A stretch of 64,000 nucleotides of DNA from Ephemerocybe angulata. Lineage: Eukaryota; Basidiomycota; Agaricomycetes; Agaricales; Psathyrellaceae. Location: contig JAACJK010000167.1 of assembly GCA_013368325.1 (NCBI GenBank), positions 558,001 to 622,000 of the forward strand, written 5' to 3'. The notes under the pieces are model-generated. The model searched no databases. It was not told the DNA's origin and worked only from the letters and a program-made list of their open reading frames with translations. Within the stretch, counting starts at the first letter, position 1, and every line of letters starts with the position of its first letter. Of the stretch, positions 33,928 through 45,406 are shown piece after piece. Made by a program: the position numbers and the translations under genes.

Positions 33928-35030
33928 CTAGATGTTACGATAATCGGCTCCCTTTAAAACTTCCCACCTTGGAAGCTGGAAAAACGAGGGCAACCTATCC
34001 CAGAGTGTGTCCATGTCGATCTGTGACATATTTGCGATAGTGTCAATGCATGAGTCGCAGAGGTCTTCCTCGCGTAGCTCGGATCTGTCCCACGTGTCCA
34101 GATCTGAAAGTTCGAGACCCGGCTTGCACCAGAGGGCGCTGCGGCATCTCGTATCCCTCCTCCCTTCGCGATACCTGAAGGTGCAGTCCGGATTTCTGAG
34201 CAATTCCGCGGACATGCATTCGGCCCTGTGGTACTGATCCTCTAGTAAGGCCTGGTGAGCTTTGAAGCAGAGCCTCGGTACCGCTTGTAACAAGGTCTTA
34301 GAACGTGCAACGTCCTGGAGTTTGAACAAAGTTGTTTCCTGCATAATGGGGTGTGAGTTTAGGACCATTCAAGAGATCTGAGAGGTGTCTAACCAAATCC
34401 AAGCAGCACATGTAATACGCTGATGGCAAAACCCATGGAATATCGCATTCTAGGGCGAGCTCGATCATCGCGTAACGACCAGCGGCTGAGGCGACATCCT
34501 GGATGCAGAAAGGCCCAGTATGAAGCCTCCTACCAAAACTCCACGCCAACAAAGTAACGGGAAACTCGTACTGCAAGCGTGCGAGGCCCATTTTTAGGAT
34601 GCTATCTATTTCATACTTCGTTCCGAGTCGGACGAAGGAGGCGACGATGCTGAAGTGGAGCGGATTGGAGGAGTCATGGTTCCTGGTTGAGGACAACATA
34701 AGTTTTAAATATCCTAAAGGTAATCGTAGGCAAGTGGTATCCTTACTTGCCGTACAGCGCCGCCAACATGTTCTCGACGTCTTTGGGGTCATCATGAACT
34801 TTGAGGACGGGGCATTCTTCTACGGTTGGTTCGTCATCGGTGTGAGGCATGGATAAGATGGTTTCGAAGATGGGGGAGTGTCGTGATAGGACCCCTTTAT
34901 GCACTTTAAACTGCACATTTTCTGCTTGGAGGACGATGCTTCCGTCGCAAAACCAGAAATCCTCCGAGCGAGTGGACTCTACGAGCTGCTCCTCTACAGG
35001 CGATTCGTCGGTTCTTTGCCGTTTCAACAT
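33928..35030 (-). CDS. BTB/POZ-domain protein, copy 3
   Basis: Three exons, ATG 35030 (MLKRQRTDESPVEEQL), stop near 33928. Exon 1: SEDFWFCDGSIVLQAENVQ, KVHKGVLSRHSPIFETILS, DVENMLAALYGK. Exon 2: IVASFVRLGTKYEIDSIL, LARLQYEFPVTLLAWSF. Exon 3: RLCFKAHQALLEDQY, CTFRYREGRRDTRCRSAL and REEDLCDSCIDTIANMSQ, ending WDRLPSFFQLPRWEVLK. Same architecture as copy 1 and uninterrupted. The function is as uncertain as for copy 1; the paralogues are diverged enough to have split roles. Confidence 0.88.
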
Positions 35031-35204
35031 CCTTGGAATATGATGCCGGGTGCTTGGCTGGTGCAGTAAGGTTCGGACGAGGTTTCAGGCTATGGTGTTG
35101 GTGGTCGAGGTTACGAATGAGCCGGTATGCGATCGGGGTCACGCGGTCACGCCACATCTAGCTGAGTTTAGAATTGATGCCCCTATTTGTGCAGGCGCTT
35201 AAAG

Positions 35205-35280
35205 TCCTTGTATCCCAAGTCTGGCTGCAAGTTCGCGACGTCAATTTTGAGGAAGGCGAGGGCGGCCTGCCTTCGCACCA
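35205..35280 (-). pseudogene. Relic of the helical family (about 65 bp)
   Basis: On the minus strand the sequence reads RRQAALAFLKIDVANLQPD, nearly identical to an exon of the gene at 58556 (around 59788-59845). No neighbouring exons remain. It overlaps the upstream region of the gene at 35378. Confidence 0.8.
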
Positions 35281-35377
35281 AGCGTGTGAACCCATCAAAC
35301 GGCTCATGTAATCGGCTATATAAAGGCATGTTGTTCGAGTGCCACTCATTCATCTTTTACCACTTCGTCCCCCCGCA

Positions 35378-36155
35378 ATGTCCAATGAGCAGTGAGTCCC
35401 ACAACATGCCCCATCTTCCAAGCCCCATCTCACGTCTCAACAGATATGACAAATTCTTTCCGCGGTTCATACCCTTCGAAGAGGGCAAGCATCCTCTGCC
35501 TGAGGGCGTCCTTCCGCCAGCCACGAACACCCCGAGATACGAGCTTGGCTGGATGATACGAGTCCCCCAAATTAGAGATCTCCATCCCAACTACATACCT
35601 TTCATTCTCAAAGTGATCTGGAAGAATTGGAGAGCGAACGACTTGAGGCCGAAGACACGAGCCGAAATGGATCGTCTCGGGTACGTACGAGCCCACACAC
35701 TGATTTCGCGCGCGTCTAACGCCTATTCTAGGTACCAAGTTCCAGAGCTCTGGCGAATTGGGAATAACTGCGTCTGGATCGGCATCGCTCGGAACCACCC
35801 CAACATGATGAGGATCCTCCTCGCCTCGGAGAGGAACCGCGTCAAGGTCGTCAATCAAGCCATTATTGCCCTTGGTCTCACTCCAGAGACCTTTGCCCCA
35901 CTTTCCACTGAGAATCTCATGTGGTTACGCTGGGAGAAAGGTCGAAAGTTCCCTGATCTGGACTATCCTTGCGTCGCAGAACATTTATGGATTTCGCGGC
36001 GAGGCGTAGCACCGGGAAACGAGGGCTCTGGCGTTCCAAGTACGCACCCGCCGGTTTCGAAGGAGATGGGAACAATTATTGAATGTCGCCATTTTCGGCG
36101 TGGGGCCACCAGACTTTGCGAGCCCAGGACGAGCTCCGAAATGTCTCAACAATAA
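35378..36155 (+). CDS. Hypothetical protein
   Basis: Short first exon ATG 35378 (MSNEQ), a 54-base GTGAGT intron, then YDKFFPRFIPFEEGKHPLPE, NTPRYELGWMIRVPQIRDLH, IPFILKVIWKNWRANDL; a second intron follows MDRLG, and the last exon has QVPELWRIGNNCVWIGIAR, MMRILLASERNRVKVVN and a Ser/Arg tail, stop TAA 36153-36155. Trp/Arg/Pro-rich, no membrane segment. I recognise no domain. It is divergent from BTB copy 3 (about 350 bases between starts); a GGCGCTTAA motif at 35194 lies in the shared upstream region. Confidence 0.65.
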
Positions 36156-36300
36156 TTCAAGTTACGAGTAATATCCCCTGGTTTGTGTGAACATGCAGTA
36201 ACTACAATGCAACAAGATGCACGTACAAGTCATATCCAAACTGCTCATACCATAAATAGCCATAAATATCTATCGCATACCGCCCTAACTAGCACTAATC

Positions 36301-36645
36301 CTAGTTGAAGTGATCGTCGTCTGTCAAATCATCCCAGTTTGGAAGCTCGAAAAACGAGGGTAGTTTCGCCCATTGTTCTTCTACGTCTTCCCTGGACATC
36401 TTCGCGATGCGCTCAATGCAAGGATTGCAGAGCTCCTCCTTAAGTAACTCTCCTCTTCTGCATGGGGTCATGTCTGTAAGTCGGACCCCCTGGGACTTCA
36501 AGCGCTTCAAGGGCCAAAGCCCACTGGAGCATCGTCCAGGGTCGGGAACCCTGTCGTCCCTCCCTTCGGCGAACTTGGAGGTACAGTTCGAGCTTTCGAT
36601 CAAATCTGCAGGAGTCGAAGGAGCTCAACAAGGTGGGTGGCACTC
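36301..36645 (-). pseudogene. 5'-truncated BTB copy 4
   Basis: Only the C-terminal exon survives: SSNCTSKFAEGRDDRVPDPG, VRLTDMTPCRRGELLKEEL, CNPCIERIAKMSREDVEEQ and the ending LPSFFELPNWDDLTDDDHFN, closely matching the end of BTB copy 1. Upstream of about 36645 the similarity stops abruptly and no BTB domain follows. Confidence 0.85.
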
Positions 36646-36662
36646 ATGTTTGGATAGTTAGT

Positions 36663-37545
36663 AGACCGCGCTTAATCATCCTTACCAGCCGTGGCTACTT
36701 AGCCAGTATATCAAGTACTCGAAGAACCTTCCGAGGTACACGAACAGGCTGAACTATGATTCGCTTAGGCCAATCTGTCCCGCTGATATGAACTTGGAGA
36801 CTTACCTTCAAGCGGTACGTAGGTCGATCTCCAACCCATTGGCAGGTGTACTTACGTATCTGAACTACATCTCGCAGAATGGGTTTTCAGAGTGAGTTCG
36901 TTCGACAGTCGAAGTTCCATAAGATGCTTACCTCTGAGCTAGCAACGCTTCCAAACGTGATCTATCTCCCTGACCAAGGACGGATATCCTGGGAGGACAT
37001 GACTTGCCAGATTGGTTTCGCTTTCGGGCCATCCCTTCGATTCGAAGGAACGGTCCAGGGATGGGCGCCGCACTCTCCTTTTGCGAAGCTGTACGGAAGG
37101 ACGGTCGAGCTCTTCTTCAGAAATGGAAAAGATGTCTATTATGCTGGGCGCTTCACGTTCGAAGACGTCAGGCAGAGGAATCCTAGGGGGTGCTATAGAA
37201 TGGAGAAAGCCGTAGGTCAGTTCACTTGGGAACAGCGTTATTGTACTGAACACCAAACACCGCACCGTCCAAACCGCAGACACCCTTGGGGAACTCACCC
37301 TCGCAGCAGGCCTCGAAGGATTGTCAAGTAATATCCGCTGCAACCTCTCCGCGGCTTTCAAATATCTCTACATTCTCGGTAACCTCAGCGCCGAATGTGC
37401 GATCTTGCGATGCGTCGGCTTTAACAAGAGGCTTCATGACACCTGTTCGAAGAGGTACCATGTCATCAAGGACATCAAGCCGGCTGGACCTTGGGTGGTG
37501 AGGTCCCAGACCCCGGAGGTGGAGAAGAAGAGGAGAAGGGATTAG
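36663..37545 (+). pseudogene. 5'-truncated hypothetical gene
   Basis: From about 36670 the plus strand reads HPYQPWLLSQYIKYSKNLP, RYTNRLNYDSLRPICPADM, NLETYLQA, then an intron, LATLPNVIYLPDQGRISWE, TCQIGFAFGPSLRFEGTVQ, AGRFTFEDVRQRNPRGCY, and the final exon with FKYLYILGNLSAECAILRC, VGFNKRLHDTCSKRYHV, stop TAG 37543-37545. No start codon lies in frame upstream: stops occur at 36660, exactly where the truncated BTB copy begins on the other strand. The later exons look intact, so truncation is probably recent. Family unknown. Confidence 0.6.
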
Positions 37546-37949
37546 ATTTGAATGTGGATACCGCTTGAGATGTAATTCGTTTGTGTTTGTAGTTTATCTG
37601 GATTACTTCTATCTTCATGACTCGTTTCTTGGGATGAACAACCCATGAGAGTGATACTGAGATCAGTGTCGACGACACGCGAGATCCATGCCACACCATG
37701 GTGGTGGTGGCAGAACGACAAGGAGTGAGGCGCTTAACCGGGAGGATAAGATAGCCCCGGGCTGGGTCCGGACCGTTTTCTGATCTACCCTCATTGGCTC
37801 GAATGCCACTTCTGCAGCACGGAATGCTGTTCTTGAACCAGAACGTCCACGTCGACGCGATGCACAGTGTCCAGCTGCTCTACCTCTTATCTCTACCCCT
37901 GGTGGCTTCGAAAAGCGCGTCTGATTCATGTTGCGTGCGACCTGAACTG

Positions 37950-38115
37950 AATAGTAAGAATAAGCCCATATTTGAGAAGCGAAACCATCGCACCGAGGAC
38001 CATATCTCCGTAAAGAGGAAGAACCTTTCGCAGATCAGGTCGATGTCTGGCTGCAAGATCGCGGCGTCAATTTTGAGGAAGGCGAGGGCGGCCTGCCTTC
38101 GGTTGACTGCCATCG
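37950..38115 (-). pseudogene. Relic of the helical family, including intron sequence
   Basis: On the minus strand it reads RRQAALAFLKID, then LQPDIDLICERFFLFTEIW, matching 59788-59885, and similarity runs on into what is intron in that gene (TGGTTTCGCTTCTC, then TATTCTTA). Therefore this is a piece of genomic DNA, not a retrocopy. No other exons of the family are nearby. Confidence 0.85.
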
Positions 38116-38144
38116 AGATGGAAGACGTCTAGTTCCACCAATGT

Positions 38145-38735
38145 GTACGACTATCACGATTCGAAAACGACCGCACGATATCCTTCATCCCTCCAGACGG
38201 AGAGTTCGAGCACATTTCGTACCGTCTCTCATCGCCCGTGGAGCCCCTCATCTGGGTCGAAGCCGCCATGGAAGGCCACACAGGCAGTCGCATGGAATGC
38301 ACTGTCAAGGTCAAGGCCCACTTCAAGCGGAGAAGCTCTGCGAATAACGTTGAGATCTATGTTCCAGTGCCCGATGACACCGAGGTCCGATAGTCCAAGA
38401 TTCAAAGTGCGTCAACCTACCTCCTCATTCTTCATAGCTTGTTTGATCTGACATGGGCGTTTCAAGCAGCAACCAGTACGCTCCTGGCAAATCGGCGTTC
38501 GTTTGAAAGATCAAGCAGCTGGGAGAGAGCAAGGAGTTCCTGATGCGAGCTCATTTCGGTCTTCCAAGTGTTAAAAGTGGTCAGTCTGCCACTTTCTCCT
38601 CCCAATTCCCCGAATTCACGAAGTACTCCACAGAGACGAAGATAAGCGCGCACCTATCACTGTCAAATTCGAAATCCCCTACTTCACGGCATTCGGTATT
38701 CAAGTCAGATAACTCAAATGTCAGAAACAATTAGG
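38145..38735 (+). pseudogene. Decayed copy of the AP-1 clathrin adaptor mu subunit C-terminal domain
   Basis: The plus strand gives ISFIPPDGEFEHISYRLS, PLIWVEAAMEGHTGSRMECT, KVKAHFKRRSSANNVEIYVP, then after an intron-like gap APGKSAFV-stop-KIKQLG, ESKEFLMRAHFGLPSV, and after another gap APITVKFEIPYFTAFGIQVR-stop. These are landmark blocks of the mu homology domain of AP-1/AP-2 medium chains. Damage: changed reading frames, a TGA where tryptophan is expected in FVWKIKQ, and no N-terminal half. Intron remnants are present, so the copy came from DNA-level duplication. The intact gene is not in this window. Confidence 0.88.
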
Positions 38736-38828
38736 CGTAAAGGCAGGCACAAACTTGAGGGGGCTGGTCAGTCATGAAGCCGAAGGAGACAATGACGGAG
38801 CGTACCTAAAGTAGGTTCGACGTCCATA

Positions 38829-40496
38829 TCAGTAGCTCGTCCTCCGTCTTTTTTGCGGCATGCGATTGGTATCTATGTATTCAACCAAGTGTCCTTCCTC
38901 GTCGTATACAGGCTTCCAGCTTGAGAGAGAAGGCCTCGAGACAGGCTCATGGTACGGGACCGGCTGCGCGAGACCGCCATACGGCACATTCGACCGGTCT
39001 TCTCTCTCCAACTTAACGGTGTATTCTGGTTTGTGCCTTGAAGCAGAGGAATACAGGCCGCTTTCGCCTTCGTATTCCCGAGGACTCTGAATATCGTCAG
39101 GCGCTACGGTACCCGCATCGAAGATGTCGGACCCAACCGGCAGAGAGTAGGTATGTTTTGTCTTGACACTTTGCGATCCACGCGGCATCCCCGGAATGAG
39201 AACGACGTCGAGGCCTCTGGAGAGCACTTTCGAGACGACAGTTGAGAAGTCGCGGTCCCCGGTAATCAGGACCACCGTCCTCAACTGCGGGTTTATACTG
39301 ATGCAATAGGCAATGTCGACTGCACAACAAGCTCCTGGTCAGCACCAAGAGCAACGGCAAAGCAGACCCAAAAACGACGCACCCATGATAGCATGATCCA
39401 CAGCGTCATCGACACCATTTCGCCTGACGCAGCACACTTGTACGCCAGCCACCTCTAAGCCGAGCTTCAACCCTTTCGGCAGAGCGTATCCTTTGTCCTG
39501 CGTCACCGTAATATAGGCGCCCATGTACGCAATGCGCCCAAACGAGGCGATAAAGGACTTGACGCGCTTGATGATCGCAGCTCCTCCGTCTCTCATCCGC
39601 TCCTCCTTCGGTATTGCGCTATTATCTACCATAAGGCGGTGTTTGTCACAAAGGTTCAAACCATTGAGCGAAGCCAAGGACTAACCGTAATCCCAGTACA
39701 CAAACACTGGGGCATCGCCCTTCGCGAACTTGTTTTCCAGAGGTACAACCGCTTCGCCTTCTATGTCCAGAGAACCCGCCCTACGCTTCAATTCAAGAGG
39801 GGTCGACCAGCTCGGCCGAGGAGACTCTGGTCTCAAATTGGACCAATCCGTCTCCTCCAAAGTAATACGTCCAGTCCTAGGAGCCGCGGAGGTGTGTGTG
39901 ATGCCCGTTGGAGACGCGGTGAGTTTCTCATACAAGCTTGATATGGTAATGACTTGAGATCCAAGCTCGGTGGTGAAGTTCCTATGGGCTGGCATGGCTG
40001 GCACCGCTCCCGAAACCACGAGAATCGTAATGTCGGGAGGGTTGTAGCTCACGGAGGACCACGCTGTGGCCTCGACTGTTGCTCACCATGTCAATACTTT
40101 CGAATATGAAGCAAATGAGCGAAACCAGGGACTTACGCATGGTTTTCCCATCCACAACTCCGTTGATGCAGTGTAATTTCACCTTGCACGTCGCCAGTAA
40201 TCCTTCCAGCATCCCCAAACCACTTTGAGTGACTACACTCCGTTCCGAGACATAGGCGTTGAAATGAGCGATCTTGCCGTAGGAACCAGCGATGGACTTC
40301 AGGTCGTGTACGCGAGCTACGATGGCTGCACCGCCGTCCTCGTTGTACGGGATAGGAGAGCTGTCTGTATCATCCCCAAGCCGTAAGTTGCGACTCAACG
40401 AGAACCTGGACGCGACTAACCGTAGTCCCAGTAGATAAATACAGCACGGCTCTTAGGTTTACGCAACATTTTGTGCACTCGAGCGCCTGAGGACAT
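38829..40496 (-). CDS. Double NYN-domain protein A
   Basis: ATG 40496, about six exons, stop TGA 38829. First NYN unit: SRAVFIYWDYG, then EDGGAAIVARVHDLKSIAG, KIAHFNAYVSERSVVTQ, KLHCINGVVDGKTM, and ITILVVSGAVPAMPAHRN where the third acidic motif should be. Second unit: DAPVFVYWDYG, GGAAIIKRVKSFIASFG, GVDDAVDHAIM, VDIAYCISINPQLRTVVL and ITGDRDFSTVVSKVLSRG. So the N-terminal unit has lost the DRDF site and part of the second one, whereas the C-terminal unit keeps all three. A disordered tail ends RMPQKRRRTSY, a possible nuclear signal. NYN domains are PIN-like RNases; an active/inactive pair in one chain suggests one unit cuts and one binds. No separate start is needed for the second unit. Confidence 0.82.
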
Positions 40497-40882
40497 CGTG
40501 ACAAGGAGTAGAAAAGAATTGGCTGACTAGGAGCGGTGACCGTCAGCCGCCCTACAGTCAGCCTCCCTGGTTTCATACTGGTCCGATCGGTTGGGTCGAA
40601 GAGGAGAAGGAGAGGGTGGCATATCTCAAGAAAATGAAGGACAGGACTCTAACGAACGTATAGCCTGAGCATACTCGTCGTCGTCGTCCGCAAGTGGGCG
40701 GTGCTATCTTCCCACGGCTCAAAACCTTTGGTCGTGGGCGTCTATTGCACAACCCCACCGCTTCTGCGCGGAAGTAAGCAGAGAGAAGAGTAGGACCCCA
40801 AAGAAATACACTGGGAGTCAATACAGAAAATGGTATCCATTAGAAGGTGGTATTCTCAATCTACAGTGGTCTCGATTAAACC
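40497..40882. promoter_or_regulatory. Intergenic region, NYN gene A promoter
   Basis: No gene. Contains GGGCGTCTATT on the plus strand near 40736-40746, a variant of the GGCGC(T/C)TAT motif seen upstream of other genes in the cluster. Includes the 3' flank of NYN gene B. Confidence 0.4.
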
Positions 40883-42860
40883 TCAGAACACCGTAAGCCT
40901 CTTCTTCTTCCGGAGCCGCATCCGGGACATATCGACGAGCGAGCAGTCCTCATCCAACGGGTTCTTCCTCTTGCCAAGTAGACAAGCCCACCCAGAGACC
41001 TCGACCGCATCTACAGTGCCAATGTCGGATTCCGAAGCATCTGACCGAGCCTCCGAGGTCCAACGCTCCTCCCAGTTGTCCAAGTCTGAAAGGCCCATGT
41101 CCCATTCTTCATCCGTCGAAGGCCCCTTGTCACTTGGCTCCTGCGTTGGGGTCGTCGCGCGGGGGGTCGCAGATCGTGATGGGTAGTCGCAATCCACTGG
41201 AAGTTCCTCTGGTGGGCTCTCTGCTGCATCCCCGAGCAGGGCGATGGGGATGTCATCGACAGGGTAGGATAGGTCCGAGGGCGTATCTGAGGGCAGGTCG
41301 ACATCCGAGGAAGCGGGAAAAAACAAGGTGTCCTCAGGCTCGTCGAGATCATCTACATCGTAGAAGGGGGAATGTGGCTCTTCTAGGTCGCCGGTGTCTA
41401 CTTGCGTTTCCGGTACCTGAGTTTCCGGTAGGCTCGATGGGGGTTCTTCGGATGCCACCTGGCCCTCTGGTTCCTCGTGTCCATCCAGAGCTACAAGACC
41501 ATCCGGTCGGTGGCTTCTGGTTTCCTGTGGAGAGGGTATGGTACTTCTTCCTGCGGTTGGTGGTCCGGAAGCGACTTTGGGACCGCCTTTGGAAGGAGAA
41601 TGCACAACCGCTGTAATCTCCTGTCCTTCCGCTCCTGTTGGCAGCGTGGTTATGCACACGACATTAAGACCTAACTGTTGGAATAGAGTAATCAGGGCAG
41701 AGAATTCGTTGACTGTAGACTCGCGAGCAATTAGAACAATCGTTTTCGTGTCTGGATGCTCTTTGGGGTGGGCTGCGACGTCTCCTGGATTCAGGACATA
41801 GTTAGTTACGGATCGATGTTAATACTGTAACGCACTCATGATCTGCTGGTGAGTGCGGTATTTCGCCCGAGGCTGGAGTAAGCGTGTTTCCACTCTCGCG
41901 GCCGAAAATGCGGTGTGCAATTTTTTCGGGTAGCTGCCGTCTTGAGCAGGGTGGACGTAAGCATAGAATTGTGGATTGTGCCCGTATACACCGATAGAGG
42001 ACTTGATACGATCGAGGATTGTTGCTACAGTTCGCCCTGGTTGACCTAACGTTCTTGGGATGGGACACCCGGCTAAAGAAAATCCTCAGTTCAGCCTGAG
42101 ATGCCTTTCGGGCGTTTTGAAACTTACAATAATCCCAGAATACAGAAACCGCGGGGGAACTCCCTGCGTTCTCCGCGGCGTCGATGGCCACCGGGCCCGA
42201 ATGCCTCGCGTCTTCCCTCGGGACCGCAGCCTGGCGATGGCAAGCGTTTAAGTTTGACTTCGAGTTACCCTGACCAGCAGCACCAACCGTCATGGGTCTG
42301 TGCGAACTTTCTGTGAGTTTGCCCCGCCCTAAGCTTGATATCCAAAGGAGATTCGAGCCTAGCGAGGTAATTTTATCGATGATAGGATGGGATTCATCCT
42401 TTTTCACTACGACAGTGGTCGTTTCCTGGCCATGTTCCTTTAGGTTCGACCAGAGGGCCTCATCGCCTGCAGGATTGTCGGATTTATGCAACCAACAGAA
42501 GCAAACGCAACGCACCCATCATTACATCCTCCACTCGCGGAGAGAATATCCTCACTCCACTTTTCTTCAGCCCTTTCCTCAGCTCTGGCGCAAGGGTATT
42601 CCAATCGGCTGAACAAACACAGAAGCGCGTCGACTTTTTGGCACTCTTTGCGTACCCCCAAATAGCGTCAACATGTTGATTGACTATCTCGAGTGATTCT
42701 CCCTCTTTGAGCTCTACAGCATAGCACTGAGGTCGCAATCCACATCCTCTAGAAAGATATGCTTACCGAAGTCCCAGTATATGAACGTCCGGATCCGTCG
42801 AGGAGGTTTCGGGGCAGGGGCAGGCGGTGCCTTTTCAACAGACTTTTTCGAGGCAGGCAT
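40883..42860 (-). CDS. Double NYN-domain protein B with acidic tail (both domains degenerate)
   Basis: ATG 42860 (MPASKKSVEKAPPAPAP), stop TGA 40883. First unit: RRIRTFIYWDFG, then HVDAIWGYAKSAKKSTRF and VRIFSPRVEDVMMG; its third motif is VVVKKDESHPIIDK. Second unit: SPAVSVFWDY, an intron, RTVATILDRIKSSIGVYG, RTHQQIM, then VAAHPKEHPDTKTIVLIAR and ESTVNEFSALITLFQQ. Neither unit has DRDF, and the second acidic site is also weak, so nuclease activity is unlikely. The long C-terminal part is Pro/Glu/Asp-rich and ends with DMGLSDLDNWEE, VSGWACLLGKRKNPLDED and SRMRLRKKKRLTVF, a tail shared with gene C. The gene probably encodes an RNA- or protein-binding pseudo-nuclease. Confidence 0.78.
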
Positions 42861-43314
42861 GAGAAAGGTTCAAGGCGTCACGACGTAGAAAGCTCCCAGG
42901 TGTGAAAGTGCCGATGCGTCAACTTGAAGAGGGTACAGAAGAGGAGAGGATGAGGGACCGTCACGTCTGAAATTGTGGGCAACAGCCAACAAGGGGCTGT
43001 GCTAATCTTCCCACAATTCGAATGCTCTGGCTTTACGGGCGCCTATTTTCGCGAGTGTCACCATAACTCGCTTCATGGCAAGTTGAGTGCACGTAAGGCA
43101 CCTGGCGGAAATTTCGAAGGACTCTAATTTAGCGTGCTACGCGTCACAAGTAAATATATCCCTAGTGAAAGTAGAAAAGTCCATGAATTCAGTCCCTGTG
43201 CACAGTAGTCACTGTATTTTATCCTGAACTTGTCCCGAACCCTCTTGGAATACTCTGTGCACAGTTACTTCAGCAACCACCGGCTTTTAAAAACGCTTGA
43301 GCCTCACCTGGTTT
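42861..43314. promoter_or_regulatory. Intergenic region, NYN gene B promoter
   Basis: No gene. GGGCGCCTATTTTC at 43037-43050 resembles the GGCGCTTAT motif and the CCCCTATTTTC motif of the BTB promoters. A 7-8 base GTGCACAG element recurs at 43199-43205 and 43257-43264. Confidence 0.4.
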
Positions 43315-45406
43315 TCAAAATATTGTTTTATTTCTCTTCCGTAGCCGGAGTCTGGACGTGTCGATGAGTGGGCGGTCCTCGTCCATCGGTATCTTCCGCT
43401 TCCGGGTGGCAACAAGGCAAGCCCAGCCAGACACCTCGTCTATCGTTTCCCCAAACTCAGACACTATGGAGGACTCTCGGCTTGAATGCCCATCCGGATC
43501 TCCGGCTTTCAAACGCGTGCCAGAGCTTGAGAGCTCCTCCCAGTTGTCTAAATCAGAGAGGTCCAGGTCGAAGTCTACATCGGGTAGCTCCTCCTCGACC
43601 TCAGACTCAGATGATAGATTGTAAGGAATGCTAGCAACGACACCCCCTCTGCTTGTCTGCTGATCGGATTTGGGGGGTACTATTAGTGCGCTCTCTGTTT
43701 TGTCGTCAGCGAGAGGAATTGGCATGTCGTCGATGTCGTCGTAGAGTTCTAAAGGCCACTCCGAAAGGGTGTCAAGACCCAATGTGGAAGGGAAAGGCAG
43801 CGTAATATCCTCTACATCCAAATACTGTACGGTGGATCCATCTTCGTCTACATCACCATCGGTTACTTCGTCGTCGTCGTCCTCCTCCTGCTGTTCTTCA
43901 TGTTCCTCGTCTTCCTCGTCCTCCTCAAGCTCCCCTTCAACCTCTTTCTCCTCTATCTCTTGCTCTTCTCCCCTATCGCCGTGCAGTGAGAGGCCAAATG
44001 GATTGGAGGCTTCTCCCTTCTGTGTAGACGGTGATTCATTCTTGAGCTCCCATTTGAATTCTGGGGATGCATAAACAGTCGCTGTGCCCTCATCCTCGTC
44101 TCGGATCGGCAAAGTGAGGATGCGCACGACGTTAATGCCTTTCAGAAGCAATTGCTCAATTAAAGGACCGTATCTGTTGTTTTCATCTCGGGATATGATG
44201 ATGATCGTCTTCGTGCTTGGACGCTTTTCAATGGAGGATGCGACATCGTCTGAAAAGATGGAGTATAATTGAGTGGCCAGAACTTCGACTGGTAAATGGG
44301 AAACATACCCATAATCCGATGGAAGTTGGGGCTGTTGGTCCCGGGTTGGACTTGATGCATTTCCACGTTCACCTCTTGGAGTGCCATCCGCAGATTGTGT
44401 GGGTCGTTCCCAGGTGAAGATACGTACGCACGGAAGTCTGCAACCTTTCCAAAACGGCTGAAGAAGGGCTCCAGACGATTCGCAATCGAAACCAAGCGAC
44501 CTTTTCTACGCTTTTTCTTAGGCACAGGCAACGATTCTTTGTTATGGGGCCTTGATTTTAGTAACAGAGAAAAGTTTGAGGCAATTCGAACGCACCGTAA
44601 TCCCAGAACACAGAAACCAAGGAAGCGGCCTCCTCTTCGGACTGCGGGTCTTCAATAATGCTCTTCGCTTTCGAAGGTGTCTCGTCTGCTAGTGTAGAGG
44701 AGCAACTATCATGTTTCGTGGTCGACAGGATAGTTGAGCGAGCCTGACTCTTAGAAGCCTCTGAGATACTAACTCCAAACAGTGTGCTCTTCACAGAGGA
44801 GCCACCAGATTCAGATGCGGTCGGCGAGTGCATTTGCGGGATAAGGTTTGCCGGTTTCAAGCTCGATATCAGAACGACGCTCAACCCATGGGATGTGATG
44901 CGGTCGATTAGAGCTGAACAGTCGTGAACTGTGACCAGAACAACCCTCGTATCCAGGGGGCTGTTTTGAACATGAGACCAAAGTTTCTTGTCGACTAGAA
45001 GTAGTCAGCCAACTGGCCAAGTACAGGGTGGGCAATGGGAAACGCACGCATGACACTGTATTCCATTTTCCTGGTTACGGCTGGGAGAAACCGTAGCCGC
45101 ACTCCGAGAACCTCCGCCCTAGCTTTCACCCTCTTCAGAGTCTCTGGCGCAAGATGCTCCCACTTGGCGAGAAAGGCGTCGAAACGCGAGCTCCGTTTTC
45201 CATAGCATTTGATACAAGACCTGATTCTGTGGATATCTCGACCGAGAGCTGAGAGGGACCGATACTCTACCCATCTTTAGGTTAGTGAGTCGTGTTCTGC
45301 AGCTAAAATGATCATGCTCACCGAAATCCCAGTACACAAACAATCGTTGGGATGGTTTCCGAGTAGGCAAGTCCGACGCTTCATGCGATTTTTGAGGGGC
45401 AGACAT
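43315..45406 (-). CDS. Double NYN-domain protein C with very acidic tail (both domains degenerate)
   Basis: ATG 45406 (MSAPQKSHEASDLPTR), stop TGA 43315. First unit: QRLFVYWDFG, then SLSALGRDIHRIRSCIKC, RFDAFLAKWEHLAPETL, and DTRVVLVTVHDCSALIDR. Linker rich in Ser/Thr. Second unit: ASLVSVFWDYG, then RLVSIANRLEPFFSRFG, NSPNFHRIM, SSIEKRPSTKTIIIISRD and ENNRYGPLIEQLLLKG. As in gene B, DRDF is absent in both units. A long Glu/Asp run (EEDEEDEEHEEQQEEDDDDE) follows, and the tail DLSDLDNWEELSSSGTRL, EVSGWACLVATRKRKIPMDE and RLRLRKRNKTIF is clearly homologous to the end of gene B. B and C are thus a tandem pair; the acidic tail resembles those of chaperone-like or nucleolar proteins. Confidence 0.8.

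Noticed and set aside
43769..44074. Plus-strand poly-Ser ORF
   Set aside because: It is the complement of the Glu/Asp run in NYN gene C.
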